Below are positions 16,433 through 22,622 of a stretch of 22,622 bases of DNA, piece by piece (positions within the stretch are counted from its first letter, which is position 1; each line of letters starts with the position of its first letter). A model generated the notes under the pieces. That model was not told the origin of the DNA. It made no database searches and saw nothing but the letters and a program-made list of their open reading frames with translations. The position numbers were made by a program, and so were the translations under genes. Source of the DNA: an uncultured Salinimicrobium sp. (GTDB lineage Bacteria > Bacteroidota > Bacteroidia > Flavobacteriales > Flavobacteriaceae); the NCBI GenBank assembly GCA_946887025.1, contig CAMPJY010000023.1:1-22622 (forward strand), in the 5' to 3' direction.

Positions 16433-17001
16433 ATGAAATACAATAATACTATCCACCATCGCAGGTCAATACGTTTTAACCGGCTACGATTATTCCCAGG
16501 CCGGATGTAATTTTATAACCATCTGTTGTCAGGACAGAACCAGGCGTTTCGGTCATATTAAAACGGAAAAATGATATTGAATGAATACGACAAATCGCCC
16601 ATCAGGAATGGATAAAATTATCCATCCGTTTCCCCGCATTCGAACAGGATGTATTCCAAATCATGCCCGACCATTTCCACGCAATTATAAAAATACGCCT
16701 ACCCGTAGGGGCAGGGTTTACCCCTGCCCAAAAAGCGCCAAAAATCGGGCAACCGCAATTAGGGCAACAGCAAGGGATTGCCCCAACCGTATCCGCCATC
16801 GTTGGCGCCTATAAATCAATAGTCGCCAATGAATGTCTGAAAATTAATAAATCAAAAAATGCCAGTATGGGGAAGTTCTGGCAACGGAATTATTACGAAC
16901 ACATCATCCGAAACGAAGGATCCTATCAACGAATTTCGCAATACATCATCGATAACCCTCCAAAATGGGGTAAGGGCATGCTCCATGATGAAATAGGATA
17001 A
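16433..17001 (+). pseudogene. REP-associated tyrosine transposase (RAYT, Y1_Tnp/IS200-like), frameshifted
   Basis: Conceptual translation across frames restores a RAYT of about 190 residues. It begins MKYNNTIHHRRSIRF from the ATG at 16433, continues GYDYSQAGCNFITICCQDRT from 16482, then MILNEY from 16571, and from 16591 runs open to 17001. The catalytic HUH (DHFH at about 16666-16677) and the tyrosine in IVGAYKS remain, as does the family C-terminus FWQRNYYEHIIRNEGSYQRIS. Three lesions break it: an extra base near 16478-16481, a missing A in the A-run 16567-16571, and a missing base near 16588-16591. Only the part from 16591 is open, with ATG at 16663 giving 112 residues without the N-terminal half, so it is almost certainly inactive. 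It sits between the prc terminator and the end of the rodA operon. Confidence 0.85.
16705..16729 (+). repeat. REP-like hairpin with GTAG prefix inside the RAYT coding frame
   Basis: GTAG (16705-16708) is followed by a perfect 8-bp stem, GGGCAGGG (16709-16716) and CCCTGCCC (16722-16729), around loop TTTAC. GTAG followed by a palindrome is the reported signature of REP sequences processed by RAYT enzymes. In the transposase frame it is read as VGAGFTPA, so it adds codons without a stop. A second, weaker inverted pair, GGGCAA (16762-16767) and TTGCCC (16778-16783), lies just downstream in the same variable segment. Confidence 0.6.
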
Positions 17002-17013
17002 GAGTCAAGATGG

Positions 17014-17079
17014 AACCTTACCAGCTCTCCCGAAAAACAATGGGAGCAGATCAAAGGTCGCTTCCTTCCTGATAAGGTT
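17014..17079. repeat. Nested inverted repeat between the RAYT pseudogene and rodA
   Basis: Outer arms AACCTTACCAG (17014-17024) and CTGATAAGGTT (17069-17079) match at 10 of 11 positions. Inside them, CTCCC (17027-17031) and GGGAG (17042-17046) pair around loop GAAAAACAAT. It abuts the rodA stop codon. No T-run follows on the minus strand, so it is not a classical terminator. Confidence 0.45.
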
Positions 17080-18330
17080 TTACCAGAAACTCATCCGCTC
17101 CGCGTCCAGCTTGATGAATATAAACAGCAGGATGGTAAATGCCCAGAGGCCCGAGCCCCCGTAGCTGAAGAAGGGCAAGGGAATTCCCACCGTGGGGAAA
17201 ATGCCTATTACCATCCCGATATTAACAGCGAAATGTATAAACAGGATACCTGCCACACTATAGCCGTATACACGATTAAACTGTGATTTCTGGCGCTCTG
17301 CGAGGTAAAGGATACGACCCATCAGGAGCACAAAAAGTATGACCACCACAGTGCTGCCTATAAATCCCCATTCTTCTCCAACCGTGCTGAAAATGTAATC
17401 GGTGTGCTGTTCGGGCACGAAATTTCCTTTGGTCTGCGTACCTTCCGTCCAGCCTTTCCCCAGCCAGCCTCCACTACCTATGGCAATCTCACTCTGGTTG
17501 GTATTGTAGCCTATTCCCCGATCGTCGACTTCGCGTCCCAGTACAATGTTGAATCGGTCGCGGTGACGCTGTTCAAAGATATTTTCGAAGATATAGCTCA
17601 CAGAAAAGGAGAGTGCACTTGCCATGATCACCATGGTAAGATAAGCGATGAGGCTGGGGCCTTTTCTCTTCTTCAGAAAATAAAATAAAGCAGCAGTTAC
17701 AAGGGCCGCTATGGTTACATACCAGGGACCAAACAGCAGGGTAAGTACAAAGGTGATGATCCCCACTATGGCGATCACCAGATAGACTCCGGAAAGTCCC
17801 TCGCGGTAGAGGGGAAAAAAGAAAGCCGAGTAGACCATGGCACTCCCCGCATCAGGCTGGGGCAGGATGATCAGGGCGGGCAGGGCTATGATGACGAAAG
17901 CTTTCAGCTGGTCGCTGATCTTCTTGATGTTGGTCTGGATATCGCTGACAAACTTTGCCAAAGCCAGGGCAGTTGCCACCTTGGCAAATTCCGCAGGCTG
18001 GAGGGTGAAACCTCCTATTGCGTACCAGGAGGTGGCCCCGTTAATGGTCTTTCCAAAGAAGAAGAGGCCCAGGATCGAGAATAGCGAAATGATGAAGATG
18101 ACACTGGAAAAACGTTCGTAGAATTTCGATTCAATAGAGAGCACTATGGTGATCAGCAGGATGCTCAGGATGATCCACAGCAGCTGCTTTCCGTAGATCT
18201 GGTCCAGGTCCAGGAGGGAGGTAGAGGTATCGGCCAGGGAAGCGGAATAAATGTTGACCCACCCAATAAAAACCAGCAGTATGTATATAAGTATGCTAAG
18301 CCAATCGAAATTGGAAATGGTTTTCGACAT
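17080..18330 (-). CDS. rodA: SEDS peptidoglycan glycosyltransferase RodA
   Basis: Polymerises lipid II into glycan strands for lateral wall growth, in complex with PBP2. The 416-residue polytopic membrane protein (about ten helices) has the SEDS landmarks QPAEFAKVA (111-119), the extracellular DRFNIVLG loop (258-265), FVPEQHTDYIFS (304-315) with the essential Asp311, and the C-terminal FFSYGGSG (387-394). A somewhat long hydrophobic stretch at 180-245 is within family variation. Its ATG is 3 bases downstream of the mrdA stop, so it is the last gene of the mre-mrd operon. Downstream lies an inverted repeat next to the RAYT remnant, with no obvious T-run terminator. Confidence 0.96.
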   Translation of the reverse strand: MSKTISNFDWLSILIYILLVFIGWVNIYSASLADTSTSLLDLDQIYGKQLLWIILSILLITIVLSIESKFYERFSSVIFIISLFSILGLFFFGKTINGATSWYAIGGFTLQPAEFAKVATALALAKFVSDIQTNIKKISDQLKAFVIIALPALIILPQPDAGSAMVYSAFFFPLYREGLSGVYLVIAIVGIITFVLTLLFGPWYVTIAALVTAALFYFLKKRKGPSLIAYLTMVIMASALSFSVSYIFENIFEQRHRDRFNIVLGREVDDRGIGYNTNQSEIAIGSGGWLGKGWTEGTQTKGNFVPEQHTDYIFSTVGEEWGFIGSTVVVILFVLLMGRILYLAERQKSQFNRVYGYSVAGILFIHFAVNIGMVIGIFPTVGIPLPFFSYGGSGLWAFTILLFIFIKLDAERMSFW

Positions 18331-18333
18331 TTA

Positions 18334-20202
18334 TTAAATATTGATTTTAAAGGGTTCGCCGCTGTACGGCTTGGCATATTCCTCCTCAAGGCTGTGGCTC
18401 ATGATCCATTCTTCCATATCAGTCCTGGTGATCTCGCCTTTCAGGTATTTTTCGATCATCAACCCGGCTATCCTTCCCGCATAGCGACCTCCCCAGTATC
18501 CGTTCTCCACGAATACCGCAATGGCGATCTTGGGGTTATCAACAGGGGCAAAGGCAACGAAAATGGAATGATCCGTAAGCTGCATCCGCTTTCCGTCGAT
18601 CCTGATGAAGTTCTCTGCGGTACCGGTCTTCCCTGCGATTTCAATTCCCGGGATCCTCAGGCTGGACGCAGTACCGCCGGTATACACCTGGTGCATTCCT
18701 TCTACCACAGGTCCATAATGCTCCGGGTCGATGGTGGTGTAATTCTTTTTGGTGAAATCCTTATCCTTCAGGGGATCGCCTTCAACTTTTTTCAGGATGT
18801 GCGGCGTGTAGAACCAACCCCGGTTTGCAATGATGGCAGTCATGTTGGCCAGTTGTATGGGGGTCATCAGCACTTCTCCTTGTCCAATGGCATTGGAAAG
18901 GGTGGCGGTGGAATACCATTTGTACTCCGGATAATTGTAGATCGCGTTGTAATAATCGGATCCAGGTATCTTTCCGGGACGCCCGGTTGATAGATCAGAT
19001 CCCAGATAATCCCCCAGACCAAAACTCTCCAGATGGTGCTTCCAAGCATCCACCCCCTGTTGCGGGGTAGGATATTTCTCTATGATCCTTCGGTAGACAT
19101 TTGCGAAATACGCGTTACAGGAATGGGCAATCCCCGGGACCATGGACAGAGGACTCGGATGTGCATGACATCCCATCTTTCTTCCCCGACCGTAATAATA
19201 GCCCCTGTTACACGCGAATCTGTCTTCGGTATCCACAACCCCCTCCTGAAGGGCGATAAGTGCGTTGAGCGTCTTAAAAGGCGATCCCGGAGGGTATTCT
19301 GCAAGTAAAGCGCGGTCGTAAAGCGGTTTGGCAATGGAGTCGTACCACAGATCTGTATAATTCTCAGATCTCTGCCTGCCCACCAGAATGGAAGGATCAT
19401 AGGAAGGAGCGGTGATAAGAGCCAGGATCTCTCCACTCTCAGGTTCTATCGCTACGATTCCTCCTCGCTTGTTCTCCATGAGAACCTCCCCGTATTCCTG
19501 CAGTTTCTTGTCAATGGTGATAGTCAGGTTCTTTCCTTTCTGCGGAAGCGTATCAAAGATCCCGTCTTTGTAAGGGCCTATTTCCCTGTTGAACCTGTCT
19601 TTCTGAATATACTGCACCCCCTTCACTCCGCGCAGCAGTTCTTCGTAATAGCCTTCCACCCCGGTCCTGCCTATAAGGTCCCCGGAAATGTAATAGGGAT
19701 TTTCATTGATGGTCTTCTGGTTTACTTCAGCAATAAAACCCAGGACGCTGGCTGCATGATCGGTATGGTAATCTCTGAGGGATCTCTTTTGAATATAGAA
19801 ACCTTCGTATTTCCTCATTTTTTCCTGCAGCACGGCGTACTCGCTTTTGGAAAGCTGAGGGATCACCACCGAGGGCAGGCGAGGGGAATAGATTTTGGCC
19901 TTGTCCAGACGCTCCACAAGCTGCTCCCTGGTCATGTTCAGGATTCGACAGAACTCCGTGGTGTCAAATGCCTTGACGTTCCTCGGAATTACCATCACAT
20001 CATACGAGGGCTGGTTGGACACCAGTAGTTCTCCGTTCCTGTCGAAAATGAAACCCCGCTGCGGATAGTCATATTCGATCTTGATGGCGTTGTTCTCTGA
20101 ACGGCCCGCAAAACTGTCGTCAATGATCTGAAGGTAGAACAGACGGCCTACGAAAATCAGGCCGGTGGTAATGATAATTATGAATAATAGAATTTTTCTC
20201 AT
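18334..20202 (-). CDS. mrdA: Penicillin-binding protein 2 (elongasome transpeptidase)
   Basis: Class B PBP that crosslinks peptidoglycan during elongation and activates RodA. The 622-residue protein has an N-terminal anchor helix (about 4-26), the pedestal domain with QRGFIFDRNGELLVSN (48-63), and the transpeptidase domain (about 245-590). Active-site motifs are SPFK (Ser307, Lys310), SCN (361-363) and KTGTAE (525-530). The usual STFK is SPFK here, which keeps the catalytic residues. Cys331, Cys345, His346/His348 and Cys362 are clustered near the active site and may form a metal site. The gene overlaps the mreD stop by four bases (ATGA), which implies coupled translation, and is 3 bases before rodA. 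Confidence 0.96.
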   Translation of the reverse strand: MRKILLFIIIITTGLIFVGRLFYLQIIDDSFAGRSENNAIKIEYDYPQRGFIFDRNGELLVSNQPSYDVMVIPRNVKAFDTTEFCRILNMTREQLVERLDKAKIYSPRLPSVVIPQLSKSEYAVLQEKMRKYEGFYIQKRSLRDYHTDHAASVLGFIAEVNQKTINENPYYISGDLIGRTGVEGYYEELLRGVKGVQYIQKDRFNREIGPYKDGIFDTLPQKGKNLTITIDKKLQEYGEVLMENKRGGIVAIEPESGEILALITAPSYDPSILVGRQRSENYTDLWYDSIAKPLYDRALLAEYPPGSPFKTLNALIALQEGVVDTEDRFACNRGYYYGRGRKMGCHAHPSPLSMVPGIAHSCNAYFANVYRRIIEKYPTPQQGVDAWKHHLESFGLGDYLGSDLSTGRPGKIPGSDYYNAIYNYPEYKWYSTATLSNAIGQGEVLMTPIQLANMTAIIANRGWFYTPHILKKVEGDPLKDKDFTKKNYTTIDPEHYGPVVEGMHQVYTGGTASSLRIPGIEIAGKTGTAENFIRIDGKRMQLTDHSIFVAFAPVDNPKIAIAVFVENGYWGGRYAGRIAGLMIEKYLKGEITRTDMEEWIMSHSLEEEYAKPYSGEPFKINI

Positions 20203-20705
20203 CTGGACTTTCTATTGAATAATGCCAGCGCCATGAAAACCAGGACGATGGTAAATATTCCCGAAAAAAATGTTTTCTTCAGAAGTAACAATAAATGTGC
20301 AAAACTGAAGATCTCCAGAAGAAATAATACAAAATGATGCACGAATACCAGAAGAGCCACGTAACTAAAGCGGGAGCCGTATGGGGTGCTTGAAAATTTA
20401 ACAGTCTGGTAATCATAACTCACTCCAAATGAGAACCGGAGGATGGCGGGCCTGATATATGCGACCACCAGGCAGGCCGCTGCGTTAATGCCTCCGCTAT
20501 CTTCAAATATGTCGACCCCAAGTCCGAGTAAAAAGCACAGGAGCAGGAATAGGGTCTGGTTCCCGTTAAAAGGATAAAGGATGATAAAAAGCACATAGAG
20601 GTACGGATTGACATACCCCAGAAAGTTGATATTGTTCAACAGCAGTACCTGCAACAGGATGAGGAAAAAGAACCGGGCGATATTTGAGAGAACGGTGCTA
20701 TTCAT
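20199..20705 (-). CDS. mreD: Rod shape-determining protein MreD
   Basis: Small integral membrane component of the elongasome. Its 168 residues form about five hydrophobic helices with almost no conserved catalytic residues, as is normal for this family. The segment LLCFLLGLGVDIFEDSGGINAAA (about 55-77) corresponds to the conserved MreD core, where a gly-rich Gly-Leu-x-x-Asp motif precedes the small-residue turn. Identification leans on topology and on position: the start overlaps the mreC stop by 8 bases (ATGAATAG) and its own stop overlaps the mrdA start by 4 bases. The sequence is weakly conserved in general, so the synteny matters. Confidence 0.9.
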   Translation of the reverse strand: MNSTVLSNIARFFFLILLQVLLLNNINFLGYVNPYLYVLFIILYPFNGNQTLFLLLCFLLGLGVDIFEDSGGINAAACLVVAYIRPAILRFSFGVSYDYQTVKFSSTPYGSRFSYVALLVFVHHFVLFLLEIFSFAHLLLLLKKTFFSGIFTIVLVFMALALFNRKSR

Positions 20706-21525
20706 CTATGTTGGTTTCCTGAAGTTCAAGGATCTCCTCCTTTTGGGTGTGTTCGATTATGTAGACATATCCGATATTTGTCATGTCATTGAACAGGCTT
20801 ACGTTGATGGTGTAATAACTTTCACTCCTGTCCAGACTGAAATCCTCAATGACGCCAATGGGAATTCCTTCGGGAAATATAAGGGACTGGCCTCCGGTCA
20901 CAATTGTGTCGCCCTTAGCAATGGGCGCAAGGCCGGGGACATCGATCAGCTGCACGATATTTGGATCTTCCCCGTCCCAGACAAGAGAACCGAAATGGTT
21001 GCTCTTGGTGAGTTTGGCGTTAATCTTGGAATTGGAGTTTAGGATGGAGATCACTGTAGCATAATTTGCGGAGACATTTTCCACAATTCCTACAATTCCT
21101 TTACTGGTCACAACCCCCATATCTGACCTTAGCCCATCCTTCAGGCCCCTGTTCAGGGTGATGTAATTATCGATCTTCGAAAAGTTGTTGTTGATCACTT
21201 CGGCTGTTTTATATCTGAAGAGCTGGGTATTGAAAAGGGAATCCCTGAAGTTGCTGACCTCCAGCGTATCTTCATAGGAAGCAATCCTGTTCCGCAACAG
21301 CTGGTTCTCATCCAGCAGCCTTTCATTGTATTCATCCAGGTGCATATAATTCTTTATGCCGTTGGACCAACCATAGATACCCCCGCTGATGGAATTAGCA
21401 GAGCTGATGAACTTGCTTTTCTGGAAGGAATGGGACTGAATGGTGAGAAACAGGGAGAAAGCAAACAATAATAGAAATAGGATATTGTTCTTATTTCGAA
21501 TAAGAAAATTTATTATTTGCTGCAT
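20698..21525 (-). CDS. mreC: Rod shape-determining protein MreC
   Basis: Periplasmic scaffold that switches PBP2/RodA on. The 275 residues comprise a cytoplasmic start, one membrane helix (about 13-31), a coiled-coil-like segment (about 62-90, DEYNERLLDENQLLRNRI) and the two beta-domain core. The core has YITLNRGLKDGL (121-132), GVVTSKGIVGIVENV (137-151) and the family hallmark VTGGQSLIFPEGIPIG (209-224). A short acidic tail, EILELQETNIDE, ends the protein. It starts 10 bases after the mreB stop and overlaps mreD by 8 bases. Confidence 0.95.
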   Translation of the reverse strand: MQQIINFLIRNKNNILFLLLFAFSLFLTIQSHSFQKSKFISSANSISGGIYGWSNGIKNYMHLDEYNERLLDENQLLRNRIASYEDTLEVSNFRDSLFNTQLFRYKTAEVINNNFSKIDNYITLNRGLKDGLRSDMGVVTSKGIVGIVENVSANYATVISILNSNSKINAKLTKSNHFGSLVWDGEDPNIVQLIDVPGLAPIAKGDTIVTGGQSLIFPEGIPIGVIEDFSLDRSESYYTINVSLFNDMTNIGYVYIIEHTQKEEILELQETNIDE

Positions 21526-21535
21526 AAGCTATCTC

Positions 21536-22564
21536 CTACTTTATTAAGATCCCTTTGTAACGGTTGAGGGTCTTAAGGCAAATTCCTGTTCCACGAACTA
21601 CTGCACGCAATGGATCCTCGGCGATATAAACGGGAAGATCTGTTTTCTGTGATAAACGCTTGTCCAGACCTCTTAACATTGATCCCCCTCCTGCAAGATA
21701 GATCCCGGTGTTATAGATATCTGCTGCAAGTTCAGGAGGCGTTTGGGACAGGGTCTCCATAACGGCATCCTCAATTCGAAGTATGGACTTGTCAAGGGCC
21801 TTGGCGATTTCCCTATAGGAAATGCTTACCTGCTTTGGTTTTCCTGTCAGCAAATCCCTTCCCTGAACGCTCATTTCCTCCGGTGGGACCTCCAGATCTT
21901 CGGTGGCGGCGCCTATCTGAATCTTTATTTTTTCTGCGGTGCGTTCCCCCACATACAGGTTGTGCTGGGTACGCATGTAATAGACTATATCATTGGTGAA
22001 TACATCCCCTGCGATCTTTATGGATTTGTCACAGACAATTCCTCCAAGGGCGATCACGGCGATCTCAGTGGTTCCCCCACCTATATCCACGATCATGTTT
22101 CCTTTAGGCTGCATGATATCAACACCGATCCCGATGGCAGCAGCCATAGGTTCGTGGATTAGGTAAACCTCTTTTCCGTTCACCCTTTCTGCACTTTCCT
22201 TCACCGCCCTCATCTCCACTTCCGTGATCCCGGAGGGGATACAGATAACCATGCGCAGGGCAGGGGTAAACATTTTCTTCTTCAGCGCGGGGATCTCCTT
22301 GATGAACATGCTGATCATCTTTTCACTGGCATCGAAATCGGCAATAACCCCATCCTTTAACGGGCGGATGGTCTTAATGTTTTCATGGGTTTTCCCCTGC
22401 ATCATGGCAGCTTCCTTTCCCACGGCAATTATTTTTCCGGTAGAACGGTTTCTTGCCACGATGGAGGGACTGTCCACCACCACTTTATCGTTATGAATGA
22501 TAAGGGTGTTGGCTGTTCCAAGGTCTATAGCTATTTCTTCAGTGAGAAAATCAAAAAATCCCAT
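21536..22564 (-). CDS. mreB: Actin-like rod shape-determining protein MreB
   Basis: Filament-forming ATPase that guides the lateral wall machinery along the inner membrane. Its 342 residues are the usual length. The amphipathic start MGFFDFLTE is a likely membrane-binding helix. ATPase motifs are IDLGTANTLI (13-22, phosphate 1), the HEPMAAAIG block (137-145, with Glu138 as the likely catalytic acid), VDIGGGTTEIAV (159-170, phosphate 2) and LAGGGSMLRGL (290-300, adenosine). It is the first gene in the window of the mreBCD-mrdA-rodA operon. The 58 bases upstream (22565-22622) hold a 7/8 match to a -7 element, but too little sequence remains to judge a promoter. Confidence 0.97.
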   Translation of the reverse strand: MGFFDFLTEEIAIDLGTANTLIIHNDKVVVDSPSIVARNRSTGKIIAVGKEAAMMQGKTHENIKTIRPLKDGVIADFDASEKMISMFIKEIPALKKKMFTPALRMVICIPSGITEVEMRAVKESAERVNGKEVYLIHEPMAAAIGIGVDIMQPKGNMIVDIGGGTTEIAVIALGGIVCDKSIKIAGDVFTNDIVYYMRTQHNLYVGERTAEKIKIQIGAATEDLEVPPEEMSVQGRDLLTGKPKQVSISYREIAKALDKSILRIEDAVMETLSQTPPELAADIYNTGIYLAGGGSMLRGLDKRLSQKTDLPVYIAEDPLRAVVRGTGICLKTLNRYKGILIK

Positions 22565-22622
22565 AGTATGTCGATTCGTGTTGAGGTTTGGTAAATGTAA
22601 TAAAATTAATGTTTAAAATGCC

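Noticed and set aside
16581..16814. 77-codon plus-strand frame and its antisense partner inside the RAYT remnant
   Set aside because: Wrong frame of the pseudogene; no family similarity, while the frame from 16591 carries the RAYT motifs.
22592..22599. TACATTTA (minus strand) as the mreB promoter -7 box
   Set aside because: It matches 7 of 8 consensus positions, but no -33 box is visible in the few bases left before the window edge.

Overview
The window looks like a chromosomal segment of a Bacteroidota bacterium, most likely family Flavobacteriaceae. Supporting signs are a class II (mvaA-type) HMG-CoA reductase beside a GYDIA-type GHMP kinase, an S9B dipeptidyl peptidase followed by two POT transporters, a ComEC whose C-terminal metallo-beta-lactamase region has no metal-binding motif, one -7-like TAnnTTTG element, weak Shine-Dalgarno signals and a complete mreBCD-mrdA-rodA cluster. 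Nothing suggests a phage, plasmid or large island. The only mobile DNA is a decayed REP-associated tyrosine transposase (RAYT) and a cluster of short dispersed repeats.

Layout. Positions 1-2199 (minus) hold a mevalonate-pathway pair: HMG-CoA reductase, then a GHMP kinase cut by the left edge. Positions 2427-8951 (plus) form a probable peptide-scavenging operon: a secreted DPP-IV-type peptidase, two tandem proton-coupled peptide transporters and an exported thioredoxin-like protein. That operon converges on a minus-strand run, 8929-13956, read in the order surE, small membrane protein, lpxB, NlpC/P60 lipoprotein, comEC. The comEC 3' end overlaps the thioredoxin gene and contains its terminator. 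Positions 14085-16289 (plus) encode a Prc/Tsp-type tail-specific protease lipoprotein with its own terminator. Positions 16290-17079 hold the RAYT pseudogene with REP-like hairpins in and around it. Positions 17080-22564 (minus) are the elongasome operon mreB-mreC-mreD-mrdA-rodA, with overlaps or gaps of 10 bases or less.

How the genes work together. DPP-IV should release dipeptides in the periplasm or at the surface, and the two POT proteins should import them. The Mre/PBP2/RodA proteins build the lateral wall. LpxB supplies the lipid A disaccharide, and the NlpC/P60 lipoprotein and Prc probably trim peptidoglycan or envelope proteins, so much of the window concerns the cell envelope.

I did not find a convincing new multi-gene system. 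The most interesting signals are a GTAG-preceded perfect hairpin inside the variable part of the RAYT coding region with matching-loop hairpins flanking the pseudogene; a perfect 17-bp terminator stem inside the coding end of comEC; an extra periplasmic domain in one POT transporter; a Cys/His cluster in PBP2 that may bind zinc; and the GYDIA kinase as a candidate phosphomevalonate kinase. No rRNA, tRNA, CRISPR array or riboswitch was seen.
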